Positions 34,328 to 46,854 of a stretch of DNA of 64,000 nt are shown here, one piece after another. Source of the stretch: Tubiluchus corallicola (lineage: Eukaryota; Priapulida; Priapulimorpha; Priapulimorphida; Tubiluchidae); assembly GCA_030141605.1 (NCBI GenBank), contig JAQGDQ010000173.1, positions 221,001 to 285,000 of the forward strand, written 5' to 3'. The notes under the pieces are model-generated. The model saw only the letters and a program-made list of their open reading frames with translations. It did no database searches and was not told where the DNA came from. Made by a program: the position numbers and the translations under genes. Position 1 is the stretch's first letter; each line of letters starts with the position of its first letter.

Positions 34328-37300
34328 TTAGCTAACTAAGTAGCCATTGAATATGCTGCATTTAGAACATGTCGAAATGGTGGCACTACTCTCATATGTG
34401 ACATAAACTTCATCTCCTGCTTCGAGATGAAGAATAGCAGAGTTTGATATCGTTTGCCACTCGCCACCTGCAACAAAATAATATTATTTTTAAGTACAAC
34501 TTGTGTAAGAGCGAATACTAATCACAAGGATGCATCAGTTTATCTTAATGTCAGGATTATTGTTAACATCACAAGCCGAGAATTTAAAAATTTTGATACC
34601 AAACTTGAAAAATAGTAAATACGAAAAAGTTATATGCAGGATGGATTTGAACTAGCGCCCTATTGCTTGCAAGGCAAACGCTCAGCACCACATTCCCTGG
34701 TGATCATGGTTATTCATTATATTACAGCTGGTTAACTAAATTAGCACTTAAAAAGTTAAAGCACACAAACTAGACAGATTTATTTTAACTAATTTGAATA
34801 TTTTTAGTTTAATTTGATTAAATATTGTTAAATTTTAGTGTTTTGTATATTGTAATGCAGACAGAATAATGATGATTGGCTGTCATGCCATAGTTGTGAC
34901 ATAGTGACTGTTTTCTAATTTTGATTGCCTCAATTTTGCAGGCTATGTAAAAACTTTAGAGGACCAACTCAATGACGTACATCATTTTAAGTGGCCTTTA
35001 CGTAACATGCAGATGCAGTTGCATTTTGGTGGATGCGGAATAGATAATATTGGTTTATATTATTTCCAAAGCATCATTTATGGAGCCTGTGGACGTGTTA
35101 TTATTTTCTCCAGCAATTCCCTATTAATTTTTTCCACAGTTCTGCAAGTAGAAAATGCATCAACATATGCATCCGATTTCTTAGAATGCCAAGTTAGACG
35201 AGACCCCTGAACTCGAACCCAGGAATAAAATGGCACAAGACTTTGTTGAAAAGACAGAATTGCAGTCTCTTGACCTCAATAGATGGTGAAGCTGAAGTGC
35301 AATTGGACACCTTTGGTCATCCTCGTCCACCTTACAGACCACATCGTACTTAACCTTGACAGTGATGAGGAAACAACGTGGAGTTTCTTTCCTGCCATCC
35401 CTCTGCCCGAAGCATCATTACTGGTCTGCAGCCCTATTCGAGAGCCTCTTTCCGAATCTAAAAATTCCATGTAGTCTTCGCCTCCTGTAAGATACACTGT
35501 AAGGTCTTACCTGTAGGACCTTAAACTGCTCGTACTGTGACCTATGATGCCCACTCCTAAACAATATGACCTCCTCGACACTAGAAGCAAAACCGGACTC
35601 AATCTTAAACTGCAGATCAAAATAATTTAATTTTTAAAATATTGAAAGAAAGCCTGCTCTTTTTTCCAAAAATTACTTACGACACAGGCATTTCGTCATT
35701 AAATTTTGCTAGATGTGTTAGTTTGTGACCAACTTCGCATGTTCGACAGCACAGCGGCAAATTTAAAATTCGTGTTTTTATCCTAAAACTTGCCTAGCTT
35801 TAGTACAACACACTGAGTATATTACAGAAGGATTGTACTTCAATTTTCGTTATGATCCCAGAGTAATCAACAAGGCAAATGATATTTGATTGGCTGCTAG
35901 GTAGTCTTTCCCAAAGTTCCCCTCTTGCCCAAAAACGGCTAAAATAAATTGGTCCTGCTAGAGTTGACTCGAACATGAGGGAACCAAATACAAATTTGCT
36001 AAAGTCTCTGCCATCTCCTGTCTGGGCTGACCAATTTGACAGAAATCAGCAGACAATGTAACCTGAGCAATCAGTTTTACTTGCGTTCACCTACCTGATA
36101 TTTCAACCAATGACAACCCCAATGAATCACTTTCCCGGTCATCTCCTTGTGAAACTGCAGCTGAACCTTTTGACTTACCAAAAACTTGCCCTAAACATTC
36201 TCGGCAACCTCCTTCTCAGGTGACTTCCGTTACTATGACCCTACAGGAAAACGTACTTGCCACCTTAAACGGCATTCCTTCTTCGATTCCTGTTGGCAGC
36301 AGTTTTTACTCAGTGAAATTACTTCAGCTGTGTAATATCATTTAAAAAACATTAATTTACTATGGCTTTGTCTGTTTTAACGTGCAAGAGCCATTACCTA
36401 GTAGCACGAATGATTTCAGTGATACTTCTTCGTAGCTCTAAGTTGTAAATATTTGTAAATTTCATGATGATGCTCACAAGCTTGATTTTCCAGACCTGCT
36501 TCCATTGGCAGATCTCGACTGAAGATCTTGAGTAAAGACACAAAATTTGCGGAAACAAAACTTCATTTTTTCTACAGGTCGGTTTTTGTATTAAAATGAT
36601 TCATCACAGCATTGAGCATTAGCTCAGTGGTGCAACTCAATGCTGTATTGCTAATTATCTTTTTTTAAGTTTTGATAAATGAAGTAATTTGCATTTAATC
36701 ATTGAAATAATGATAAACACAGTATGATGATGATGTTTATTGTGCAGGTACCGTGCTCTGCTCACTCCCTTGTTCTTCTTTAGCCTGTATGGTTATTCTA
36801 TCGATTAATTGATTTTTTACTTTATCTGTGGCTGTAACCTTTTGTTGCTCAGGTAATAAACAGATTAACGTTTTATTTTCATTTTATTTTATTTTATTTT
36901 ATTTTGTCAGATTTCACAGGCGTCGGATCTGTTCACCTGTGTGTTGCCTTTTGACTCGAGTCAAACTTGCCTACTCCAAATTCTTCCGTAAAGATACGGC
37001 ATCCGTCAATTCCGTGGGAACTGGATTTCTCCAAACCCAACAAAACTTGCCTTTTCGATACCGTAAAGGTACGGTATCCACCGGCGCCTCGTAGAGTAGT
37101 CGGATTTCCCCTAGGTATAAACCTTTCACACGTTTGGATGTAGGAACTCGAGTGGTAACATCCTGAGCAGGAGATAACCTAGGTCGCCCTCCTTTGCCTT
37201 CCCAGGAACTTTCTAAACACCATACATGAGCCTCTAATCGCCGAGCGGACTAGTTTGGCTCTGACGTTCAGAAGACCGAGTGTCTTCAGGAGAACGTCGT

Positions 37301-39593
37301 TCTCTCCTCCTGCCCATTCCCCACGAAAGCCCACACAGATGCCGTGCGACGAGGCAGTGGCAGAGCCGCACCGCTGTTTGACGGCATCGAGGATCGGTTC
37401 GTACTTCAGGGCCTTGTCCCTGCACCTGGCCCTCAGCGAGTAGATGTTTCCTGCTGCCGAGATGGTCGGATCGATAACGTACGTATGACCATCTTTGGTC
37501 GCCAGGATGTCGGGGTGGTACCTTGTTCTGTTGATCTCGAACCAAGGTTCCCTGACGACCGTAAAGCCCTGCCCCTTCAAGGCTTCGGCGAGCACCTCGC
37601 ACAGTGCATTGTGCCTTCGTGATATGGCATTGTTTACTGTTATGCACTGTTGAAGTACGTGAACCTGACTCTCTGCATGTCTCCCGCACCTGCGACATCT
37701 CCTGATTGCATTGGGTTGTCCTCTCGTGGTGTTAACTCTAACTGGTAGAGAGTTGGTGATCATCTTGAGAACCAAGATATAATCACCCCCGCTCAGGAGT
37801 GTGCTGCTACGTAGGTAATGGGTACTCAGTGGGTCAGCAGACACGGCTGCAAAACCCTTCCCATGCACTTTACCGTTGAATGCCGATAGATGTTTGCGAT
37901 CGTTATCCCTTTTTGCACGATTTATGTCTTTTGCGTTACTGTAGGCTTCGAGGCTCGCCACCCTCTTAGCCCACGCAAGCTCCCTATTCCACACTGGAGC
38001 AGATGCACTCATGTTCACCAGCGGATCTAGTGAGGCCTGCAATCGGCTGAGCATCTTGACTTTCATCAAAGGAACATCCTTTTCAAGACAAGAAAATCCC
38101 AGCCCTCCCTTCTTCATTGACATGTAGAAGAATGCATTCGGGACATCCGTCGCCATATGAAGTATACGTTTTAGGCTTGATCTTCAAAGGTTCAGTTACC
38201 AAATATTCAGGACCCATTTATCTTATAGCTTAAATAGGCTACACCGTAGGCCCCTCAAAATTGGGGAGAGCATGCTTAAAGATTTTTAGGTATATTTTTT
38301 ATTTCAGGAGGATATTTTAACTTTTTGCAACGATCTTTTGATTCATTTCAAAACTAAACTAAAATTTAAAAAGGAAGACTGAAAATGTAATTTTAAATAT
38401 AAGCAACTATTTACACTACTGTCGTGTTGAAATATGTGCTAATTTGGTTTACTATAAATAGAAAAATAGTGATAAATTTGTAAAGAATATTTTTATTGAC
38501 AAACAAAGGATAGCTCTTCTGGTTTATTTAGCACTGGGCTAGGTCTTTATTTCATCATAATCTGATCCTGAATGACACTTAAAAAACATGCTTGATTGCT
38601 TAAACTTGAACGCAAAGAGATCAACGTTAGGGCATTACACAGTGAGTGTGTGTACTTACTTATATCAATAAACGATCGATCAATGATTAATACTAGTGGT
38701 AGAGAAGACTGAATAACCTTGACTTTGTAAAAAAATCAGCTCACATTTCTTCTAATGTAATTTACACTAAGCTAATAAACAAGCAGTTGCAATCACTTTG
38801 CTTAAGCGAGAGAGTATAAATACACTTTTTGAATGCACATCTTAGTGTGGAATCACTTAAGCTTGGTCATGTTGTTGATGGTGGTGGGAGTGGTGTTGCT
38901 GCCTTTGTTGCTACTGTTGCTGTCTGGTATGCTGGTTTGTTGCTGTTGCTGTCATTGTTGATTTTGTTGCCACATTTATCTTTGAAAGTTATAGGGTGAA
39001 TGGGGGCCATTTTGTGTATGGAAAAATTTTCTGATTTGGGATGAAAAACGATTTTTTTTCAGGGAATGCCGAACGGCAATAACCTGAAGCAGTCAAATAA
39101 AAACGCTTCGACAGGACTAATTCAATGGTATTAGTTATGTCCAGATTGGATTTCCTTTTACCTCACCATGAGGGAAAAACGTACACTGTGTGTCATAGAG
39201 ACAAATAGGCCTGCTTCTGGAATTGAAATGTAGTTGCTTGCAACGCATCAGATGAAAGATCTCCATGAGGCGGACTGAGTGGTAAAACTTGAAAGGCGAT
39301 TAGTTGATCTTTGATACTTGGTTGCAGATTGACCATGGTATAGTTTGGCAACCAAACAAGGCAAATTCAATAAGCTCAAAATGATGGCTTTCAAACAAAA
39401 TGCTTACGACATTTCACGATCAAACACTGTAAATGTTCATTGCAAAGAATGATTGTCAACTTGTTTGTTTTTAAATTTAGTTTGATTTTTATACACAATA
39501 ATATTACCGAACTAATATCATTTCCTTCATAAATTACCTTTATGAACAAATACTGAATAAATGGCATAAAAGCGAAGATCTTGACTACCAACT
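34328..39593 (-). CDS. TNF-like ligand, C-terminal part of the TNF homology domain
   Basis: Three minus-strand exons join in phase: 39593-39538, 39274-39167 and 34467-34328 (stop TAA 34330-34328). Together they give about 101 residues. The first encodes QDLRFYAIYSVFVHK, matching the 'Y.IYSQV.F' strand of TNF ligands. The second has two to three cysteines (RCKQ, PICLYDTQCTF) of the kind that form the loop disulfide. The last reads ISNSAILHLEAGDEVYV then SIFNGYLVS-stop, matching the 'GGIF.L..GD.i.V … SFFGAFLV' ending of TRAIL-like ligands. C1q proteins share this fold and end similarly, but the IYS strand favours TNF. TNF ligands are trimeric type II membrane or shed cytokines. The N-terminal exons (cytoplasmic tail, membrane segment, first strands) are not identified to the right. 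The last intron (4.7 kb) hosts an R2-type LINE. Confidence 0.68.
34627..34735 (-). repeat. tRNA-Ala(TGC)-like SINE or tRNA pseudogene
   Basis: On the minus strand GTGGTGCTGAGCG (A-box-like), a TTGC-CTTGCAA-GCAA anticodon arm with TGC at the anticodon, and CTAGTTCAAATCC (B box) occur at tRNA spacing. The acceptor stem does not pair well, so this is more likely a SINE head or pseudogene than a working tRNA. Confidence 0.45.
34900..36870 (+). pseudogene. Decayed open-frame fragments, origin unknown
   Basis: Two stretches keep protein-like composition on the plus strand. One is 35290-35470 (HIVLNLDSDEETTWSF…). The other is 35950-36345, where VDSNMREPNTNLLKSL is followed, after frame changes, by NESLSRSSPCETAAEPFDL and LQENVLATLNGIP. 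Stops and shifts separate them and no splice sites fit. They look like an old retroelement or pseudogene in the TNF-like gene's intron. Confidence 0.25.
36880..38160 (-). mobile_element. R2-type LINE, 5'-truncated, 3' half intact
   Basis: A minus-strand frame (38156-37179, 325 aa) has the C-terminal half of an R2-clade protein. After an RT thumb-like start (KKGGLGFSCLEKD) come ITNSLPVRVNTTRGQPN, then a CCHC zinc knuckle (CRRCGRHAESQVHVLQQC: C-x2-C-x7-H-x4-C), then a restriction-like endonuclease with RYHPDIL and YVIDPT carrying the PD…D core and a downstream KALKYE. The 3' UTR runs to an AAAAT repeat tail (minus strand, about 36905-36880). The RT catalytic domain is missing. No rDNA surrounds it. 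The frame is undamaged, so the copy is fairly young. It lies in the last intron of the TNF-like gene. Confidence 0.9.
38161..39166. other. Intronic DNA with simple repeats
   Basis: AT-rich, with a TGG/TTG/TGC-rich simple stretch at 38874-38960. A ~21-base string around 38430 (AATATGTGCTAATTTGGTTT) recurs near 63110, so a dispersed repeat end may be present. No gene was seen. Confidence 0.3.
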
Positions 39594-39751
39594 CTGGTTT
39601 AATGCAAACGTAATCCATTTTGTGGATTTTGCCCTAGGGAAAAACATATGTGCTTATTAAAAAGTTAATATTTGCCTTTCGCAAGCTGTTAGGCTCGCAT
39701 GTGCTAAAGCTAAAACGGAATAGAAATGGAATTTTTAGTGTATCGACAATA

Positions 39752-40066
39752 AACCTTTTCGCAGTTACAGCAATTGATGTTGAGTCTAAAGGTCAAAGGT
39801 TTAGACATATACTTTACAACTCATTTATGTACACTTGACAACCTAGCATTCTAAGCTTTTGTGATAATAACAGTTTTAACAGCTAGCTGGAACCTTACCT
39901 TGTTCATTTTTTCTTGTTCCCAAGCAAGATCCTGCTATTAAATTACTCTACACACAGACTAATGCATAATTAGGCAAAGTCCACTTAAAAGAACAGAAGT
40001 AACTGAACGGACAAAGGCAGACGGCTTTCCTTTACCCACATGTCATGTGACAGTTATAGTTAAGAT
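39752..40066 (-). repeat. Dispersed repeat, copy B (inverted relative to 30419-30723)
   Basis: The reverse complement follows copy A block for block (GTGGGTAAAG, GCAGGATCTTG, TTGTCAAGTGTACA, CCTTTGACC). It lies just upstream of the TNF-like exon at 39593. Confidence 0.6.
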
Positions 40067-40970
40067 GGTGCAAAAAACTTGTGACCTACAGCAATAGCAA
40101 AGGCCTACAATGTCCAAGCCAAAAGTCACAACGTATTTAAATGTACTATAATATACACGAATAAAGCCACTAAGCTTGCCACTAAGCCACTGTGCCACTG
40201 TGTGGGTGACACATTCTTGCAGCATAAGGTGATGTGGACGAATGTTAGCATTTTATTCTCAATGCTTTAGCGAAGCGTCTATGAGTTTCCAAGCCTTTAA
40301 TTAAAAAAATAGTGCACTTTTCATGCGTTCATGTGTTATTTATATAACCCACTGAGTCCTTTAGTGAAAAAGGACATCAATTTACAGAAAATCTGAGGTA
40401 GTATGGTATCACTCCACTGAAAGTTCGATTATCTACAGGAAGTATAGCCGCACACATCTTCCTGTTGCAGCGTGTCCTGGAATGTTCCAGGAAGTTTACA
40501 TCAGCATTGTGGGAAGGATTATGGAGCATTTGACAAGCAATGGTCGTAAGTGAAGAACATCTAACATACTCGCAACATTCAGGAGAAAAATGTTGAAGAA
40601 AATGTTCAATAAGTGAATTCAGAAAGTGATACTTTCAGAAAAGGTGCGTATTTATAGCGTTGTAATTCTTGTTAATGACTGTGAAGGTGAGATGTTATTA
40701 TAAATACTGGTGGAGAGCGTTTCCTTCTACTTACTTATACAAAGTAATTTGACTGACTCGTGGCAAGGCAAACACAGAGATGATAATGATATATTTAATA
40801 ATTAAGAAAAAATACTAAAGCATAATTTTTTTAAATAATGCATGATTTTCCCAAAAATAAATCAAACTGCAGAAAGAAAAGAATGTCTAGTTACTGTAAT
40901 GTGGCGTAATTCTTGTGTGTTACATTGTGTAACATTCGTGGTCTTTGTAGTTTTAGCTTAAGTTTACAAT

Positions 40971-41224
40971 TCCATCTACACAGGAAATTAGTTTGTGAGC
41001 GGATTAGGAATTAGGGCTAAGGTTAGGGTCAGGGTTAGGGTCAGGGTCAGGGTTATTGTTGGGTTCGGGTAAGGGTTAGGGTCAGGGTTAGGGTTAGGGT
41101 TAGGGTCAGGGTTATTGTTGGGTTCAGGGTTAGGGTTAGGGTCAGGGTCAGGGTTAGGGTTAGGGTCAGGGTTCTAGGATTAAGGTTTGGATTGGGACTT
41201 AAATTATGTGGGGAATTGTAAACT
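40971..41224. mobile_element. MITE carrying telomere-like repeats, copy 2
   Basis: Same inverted ends as 11471-11608 (AGTTTACAATTCC / GGAATTGTAAACT). The inside is a longer array of TTAGGG mixed with TCAGGG and TTATTG variants (about 41009-41185). Since both arrays sit inside the same element, the telomere-like repeat was probably carried by the transposon rather than left by chromosome fusion. Confidence 0.78.
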
Positions 41225-41932
41225 CTTTTCGTACTTTTCAGCGAAATACAAAAATAAAATATCTTCACTTCTTTTAGGCAAGCTTTACAAGGTCTACTGT
41301 AGTCTGTAACAAAGAGAACGAGAAGTATGTTTCTCGGCTGGGGGGAGGGGGAAAGGGGGACAGAGGGGGACAATTGTCAGCTTCACTGTATGAAATGTCT
41401 GAAACCTGCAAATAATTCTTAAAGAAACGAATATAAAATAAGTGAGAAAATTTAATTTTAATTGAAGTTTAATTTGTTGGTAATAAAATAAACCACTCCA
41501 CATGTAACGAATTAAAAATGTGCGGCTTGACTATTAGAAATCCATACAATTGTCTTGTCTTTAAAGAAAATACAATAATATAAAAAATCTTTTAATTAGG
41601 CAATAGTTTGAATAGGATCTTAGATGTTCAAGTAAAATTTTATGAAACTTTCGTTTTGTCACCACAGAGTAAAAATGTACAGACAAAGGTTTTTTACTGC
41701 ATAAATCATCTATATGCAGTACCGTGGCTTTACAATATTATACATAAGTAAACAGAATTGTTAGCATTTTGTAGAAACGTGTCACATGCATCAAAGAATT
41801 CTGTTTCCATTCTGTTCTAACCATGAGTGCCTCAAAGCTTGAATAGGACGAATATTTACTTTTTAATAAGCAAATAAAGGTTTTTCTTTTTGGCAGCTTG
41901 GTAACAAACTATACCTTTCACTGGCTTAGAAA

Positions 41933-42284
41933 ATGATCAGTTTTGCAAGGATAAAGCTTCTCTTAGTTTTTGTTACGTTGTGCGCATGCTCAGAAGCTGT
42001 GGAAAAAGCAAGACCAACTTATAGGCGATTCGCTGGTGAAGATTTCATAACAGAGGAAAATTTTGATCCTCATGGTATAAGTCAAGTGGCAGTTGGTTAT
42101 GAGCCTCCTGTAAGTAAAACTACTGACTAACAATGTGATTTTATTTATCTAATTTTTTAACAATTAATTTCTTAAATTTGGCATTGATTTGCATTAGTAG
42201 CATGATAGCATGGTAAAAATTTCAGAGACAAGCAAACTAAATACAATCGACTTATCAGTGCAGATACGTGGTGTTTCCTACCCA

Positions 42285-42370
<86 letters not shown>

Positions 42371-42382
42371 CTCCTCCCTCTT

Positions 42383-42419
<37 letters not shown>

Positions 42420-43882
42420 CTCTCTCTTTCTCTCTCCTCCTCCTCCCTCTCTCTCTCTCTCTTTTTCTTTCTTTCTTTTCTCTCTCTCTCTCTCTCTCTT
42501 TTTCTCTCTTTATCTTTCTCTCTCTTTCTCTTTCTTCCTCACCCTTCTCTCTCTCTGACTTTCTCTTTCTCTCTCCTTCCTCCTTCTTTCCCCCTCTCTC
42601 TCTTCCTTCCTTGTTAAACCTATTTCACTTGCATAAATCACATACTACATCTTCGTTGTCTCCTTCAGTGGAACTTGTATGATAACGGACGTAGATGTAG
42701 CTTCAATACGGACTGCAAAAGTGCTTGCTGCGTGAGAAGGGAGGGTATTTATACGTGTCAGCCAATGGCTAAGGAAAAAGAGCCTTGCAGCATAGCACCT
42801 CTAAAAGGAGGGAGATATCACGAGTATTGTCCATGTGAGGAGGAAACCGGAAATAGACCAGGTAAACCTATAATTGCTTAATTTTTCTGGTATTTTGTGA
42901 TTCTGTTCTGAAAGAATCCTGTATTTTTACAGCTAATCTAAATGATGCTAATTTTCTTCGTACAAATTGCCACTTTTGTGAATTTAGATCTTAGGAGCTT
43001 TTTGCATTCGATTTCAATACAAATTTTAATAAGTTTGCATATTGGCAGTGTAAATATTTACATTTACGGTAGATTTCGCCTACATACTAACCCTAATAAC
43101 AAGTACAAAATGTACATTTCAGTTGCTTAGTAACGCAAAGATTAATGATAGAAACGTTTCCAAAATAAGTTAAAACAATTGAGATACTTTATGTCAACAA
43201 AAATACAGCACAGGTAAAGAACAAACATGTGACTACCAGGTAACAGCCTGAAAGCTTGGCTTGAAGATAAAAGGTTTACATTGCTGCCACAGATGGCGCC
43301 GCATGCAAAAATATTATAAGCAAAATTAAAAAATGCAGCTAAGTTTGCTGCACTGAGTGTACATTTGGGGTGACTATTCAAGAAATTATGAATACCTCTC
43401 CATGAGTGAGCGCCAATACGAGACTTGCTGAGTTCTAATTAGCCAGCATAATCCCAAAAGAACTTCTTCCCAACCAGGTCTAAGCCTTTCAGTGAGTTCC
43501 AGGGACAAATTAGCACAAGAGCATCCATCAATAATGAGCTTCATCAGCTTCCAGAGGAAGTGAGTAAAATTGTCTTTCCCTTTCCCCACACTGCTGAAAT
43601 ATTTAGATTCACCTTGTAAAATATTTGTGTGTAAAAATTAATTTCTTGTGTCTTGTGTCTTATACACGTGGCTCCTAGCTGTGAGCCCAAGTCTACTGTC
43701 AATTCCAAAACAAAGAAACTTTTAGCTACAATAATTGTAAGATTATTATACTCTTTCAACTTTTTTCAGGTCTCAAGTGCAGAAAAAGAGGTGGGCGACC
43801 GGATTCCGAGATAAAATGTCGTCGTTCACATGGCCGTAAACGTCCTAAAAATTCAAAACGTCATTTTTCCAAATTAACTTAA
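41933..43882 (+). CDS. Secreted Dickkopf/colipase-like 10-cysteine protein, 160 aa
   Basis: Three exons join in frame: 41933-42109, 42669-42861 and 43770-43882 (TAA). The N-terminus is a signal peptide (hydrophobic LLLVFVTLCACSEA, cut probably near residue 22). After a ~38-residue spacer comes a ten-cysteine domain: RCSFNTDCKSACC, YTCQP, EPCS, EYCPCEEE, LKC and IKC. The C-x5-C-x3-CC … C-x-C … (G)LKC order is that of the colipase fold shared by the second Dickkopf domain, prokineticins and colipase. The tail is strongly basic (GRKRPKNSKRHFSK), which suits binding to proteoglycans. A true Dickkopf has two cysteine domains; only one is seen here, so 'Dkk-like' is a family-level call. It could act as a Wnt antagonist or another extracellular ligand. 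AATAAA follows at about 43917. Intron 1 contains a long CT microsatellite. Confidence 0.82.
42286..42606. repeat. CT-rich microsatellite
   Basis: Over 300 bases of CT with TTTC and CCTC interruptions in intron 1 of the Dickkopf-like gene. The Ser/Leu-rich open frames are by-products. Confidence 0.95.
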
Positions 43883-46800
43883 AAAAACTACCTAGTGTAT
43901 AGCAAAGTTTTACACAAATAAAGTTAGTTTACATTATGTAACAGTTTACCTGTATTACACACAGTCTGGACAATGGTACGTGTTCCCTTCTTTTACAGAC
44001 TACATTGGCAGCAAGATCCTACAGCATATTGACTGGGACAGTGATATTATACTGATGAGTTATTTCATCAAAAGCTTGATATTTTACTACCTCTTACAAA
44101 GTTTTAAGCTAAAATTGCGAAGCCATCTCAATACTGAATTTACTTTTAAATACGTAATTAAGTGAAACTCTTTTCGTCATTTGTATAATAGGATCTTTCT
44201 AACGATTCTTTAGAGAAACATGAGCTACACATAGATCAGTAATATATACATTTAGTAATTACATGATAACTGTTGTATTACTAACGTGTGTTAGTGTTTA
44301 TTATATTTCCTACAAAAATTTAACTTAATTTTAATAAAGATTTACATATTACTGTCAGTTTGCAACCTACAGCTCAGTCGAGACATTTTCTCTAAGTATT
44401 TCTTGCCACATCTACAGATCTCATACTCTCATACACTGATGGTTTATAATGAAAAGGTGTATTGAATGTTTAAATGATGTTTAGAGAAAGAAGCATTTGA
44501 GATGGCTTTGCCGGTCAGCCATCTTGTTTGCAGGAAGTCATGGTGGGAATTGAAAGCTATATTTTGCCAGCTGAAAACAAAAATAACGTGTTATGGGAGT
44601 CAGAAGAAGAGATCAGAATTCATGCAAAACACGTGATAACTATAGGTAACTAGAAACAGTAATTTCAGTTTATTTACTTCACTTCAATGGCACATCATAG
44701 TAGCATACACTTTACATACACGTATATCAATAATTTTATGGGCGTCACAAGAAGAGATCAGAATTCATGAAAAACACGTGATAACTATAGATAACTAGAA
44801 ACAGTAATTTCAGTTTATTTACTTCACTTCAATGGCACATCATAGTAGCATACATTTTACATACACGTAAATCATGATATAACTTCAAGCTGCTTTAACA
44901 GATAAATTTTAACACTTATAGGTATAATGATTTGAATTTATGTTAGTCTATGACAATACTACTGCAGCAGTTTAAGAAACTTATTATAGCTTTGTAAGAA
45001 CAGCTGAATGTAAAATAGAAACGAGGAGGTAAAACTACTTACAAGGGTAAATACAGAGATAGAAATATGTAAAAAATATTTTGGCTAAAACAAGAAAAGA
45101 ACAGGTGTAAGAATTACAGTTACTATGACAGCATCGACATGCGGCCATGTGTGGCAATGAGTCAATACTGATAAATATTAATTACCAATAAGTATCAAAA
45201 TATGCTGGTTAGCACGCCGCCCTGTTATGGCTGATGGTAATTAAACCTAAAACTAAATTTAACAAATACTAATATAATTGTTTTGCAGATCATGATAGGG
45301 AAAATGGAAGAAAATCTGTGACATATAGGCCCAAATTATTCCACATAAGTGACCCCTTCAACTCTTTCATAGTGGTTACAAAATCCCAACATATAATCAA
45401 ACTATAGTACTTTTGCCATATGAATAAAGGCTGCATTGATCTCTGCACTGGAGAACCACCGCCTCTTTTTCTTATTCCAAACTAAATGCACTCTGTTTTT
45501 AGAAAACACATTGCTAGTAGACAATTGTTCTTAAAGCCTACTTAGGGAAAAAAGGTGAGAAATTAAGCAAAAAAAAAAAACAGCTGAGTCTCTGCGAACT
45601 ACGGTAATAAACTTAAAGTAGGTTTAACCAGTTGATGGCTTCATCATTTTCATCCCGTCTACATTTTTGGCTAATTTTACTCCAGCGAACTCGTAATAAG
45701 CATTTACAAACTGCGCATTGTTCATTTTTCATGATGCGGCTTTTTCTCCTCACAGCTTACGCCTTACGGATTATGATGTGACACAGGCCTAATGGTTTTG
45801 AAATGCTTGACAATCCAAAAACTAGCATTCGTACTATTACTGTGCAGCATACAAACCATTATTACATTAAATAGTAAGCTTGTCTGTTTAACACAGATAT
45901 TATAAGTGTACGCACAACAAGATAGTATAAGAAAATCATCAAAGCACAAACTATTTTGCCATAAAATCCAACATTTAATCCTCACTAAACAGGGCTTGTT
46001 GCCCTTTTCATGCATACTTTTAAAAAAAGGACAAGCTATTTAGCATATTGAGTTTATTTTACTACTAACACTGAAATTTAGAAAAATATATCAAATAAAT
46101 TTACAGAAAAACTGTCTATATAAAGCATTAAGTTAATAAAAAAACTACTGTTGAATAGAAATTTTCAGGCATGGCGGTAGCCAACGTTTAATGGAAAATT
46201 ACGATGTAACTGGTGTGACTTTTCATTAGCATATCATGGCTTTTCATAAGTGTGTGCCACTTAAACAAATTCAGACTTGTACAGCTTGCCTAATGTTCGA
46301 GCAAGTATATCACAAACGTGCCAATAAAAAAATAAAACAAAAAATCCTGAGGCAATACATAATTTGGAAATTGTAAGTGAATAAATATCATTAGCTAAAT
46401 AATAGATGCCTCTTTTTAGACTTAATTTATGTAGATTTACAAAGTATTACTGCCATTTTCTTCTGTAGTGAGAAGGCGATATTAGCTTCCTTGAAAACAA
46501 AAGAAAAATTAATAACTTCAAAGTGATGGAATCATCACAACTAGTTAAAAATCTTGATACACTTTAAAGAATTGTCTTAAATACATTTAAAATATGCACA
46601 CTAACAAATTTACTAATAAATTGACAAAAGAAACATTTTGTTACTACAGGACCTGAACTTATTTGTTATGTCAGCCAGTCAGGGCAGTCCGCCACTAGCC
46701 AGTAAGGGCACATTTTAAATGACAGTGTTGCGTACTACGCAATGTTAATTTTTAAGCTACGGCAACTAGTCACTGCCCAGGCCATGAAAGACATGCACCG
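43883..46800. other. Intergenic DNA, no gene seen
   Basis: AT-rich. It includes a direct duplication at 44595-44870. Many short open frames exist, none with family signature, splice context or codon pattern that I trust. Confidence 0.35.
44595..44870. repeat. Direct duplication, ~146-bp unit x2
   Basis: AAGAAGAGATCAGAATTCAT through TACATACACGTA occurs twice in a row (starting at about 44595 and 44741) with only a few differences. Confidence 0.9.
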
Positions 46801-46854
46801 CGCATTCAATAGCGTGGTCGCGACGAATGACCGAAATGACGGGAACACGTGACT

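Noticed and set aside
37234-37698. Second minus-strand and two plus-strand open frames over the R2 element
   Set aside because: They are shadows of the intact R2 endonuclease frame, which has the family motifs.
41053-41373. Leu/Thr-repeat open frame on the minus strand
   Set aside because: It translates the telomere-like array.
42210-42617. Long Ser/Leu open frames
   Set aside because: They translate a CT microsatellite in an intron and have no coding meaning.
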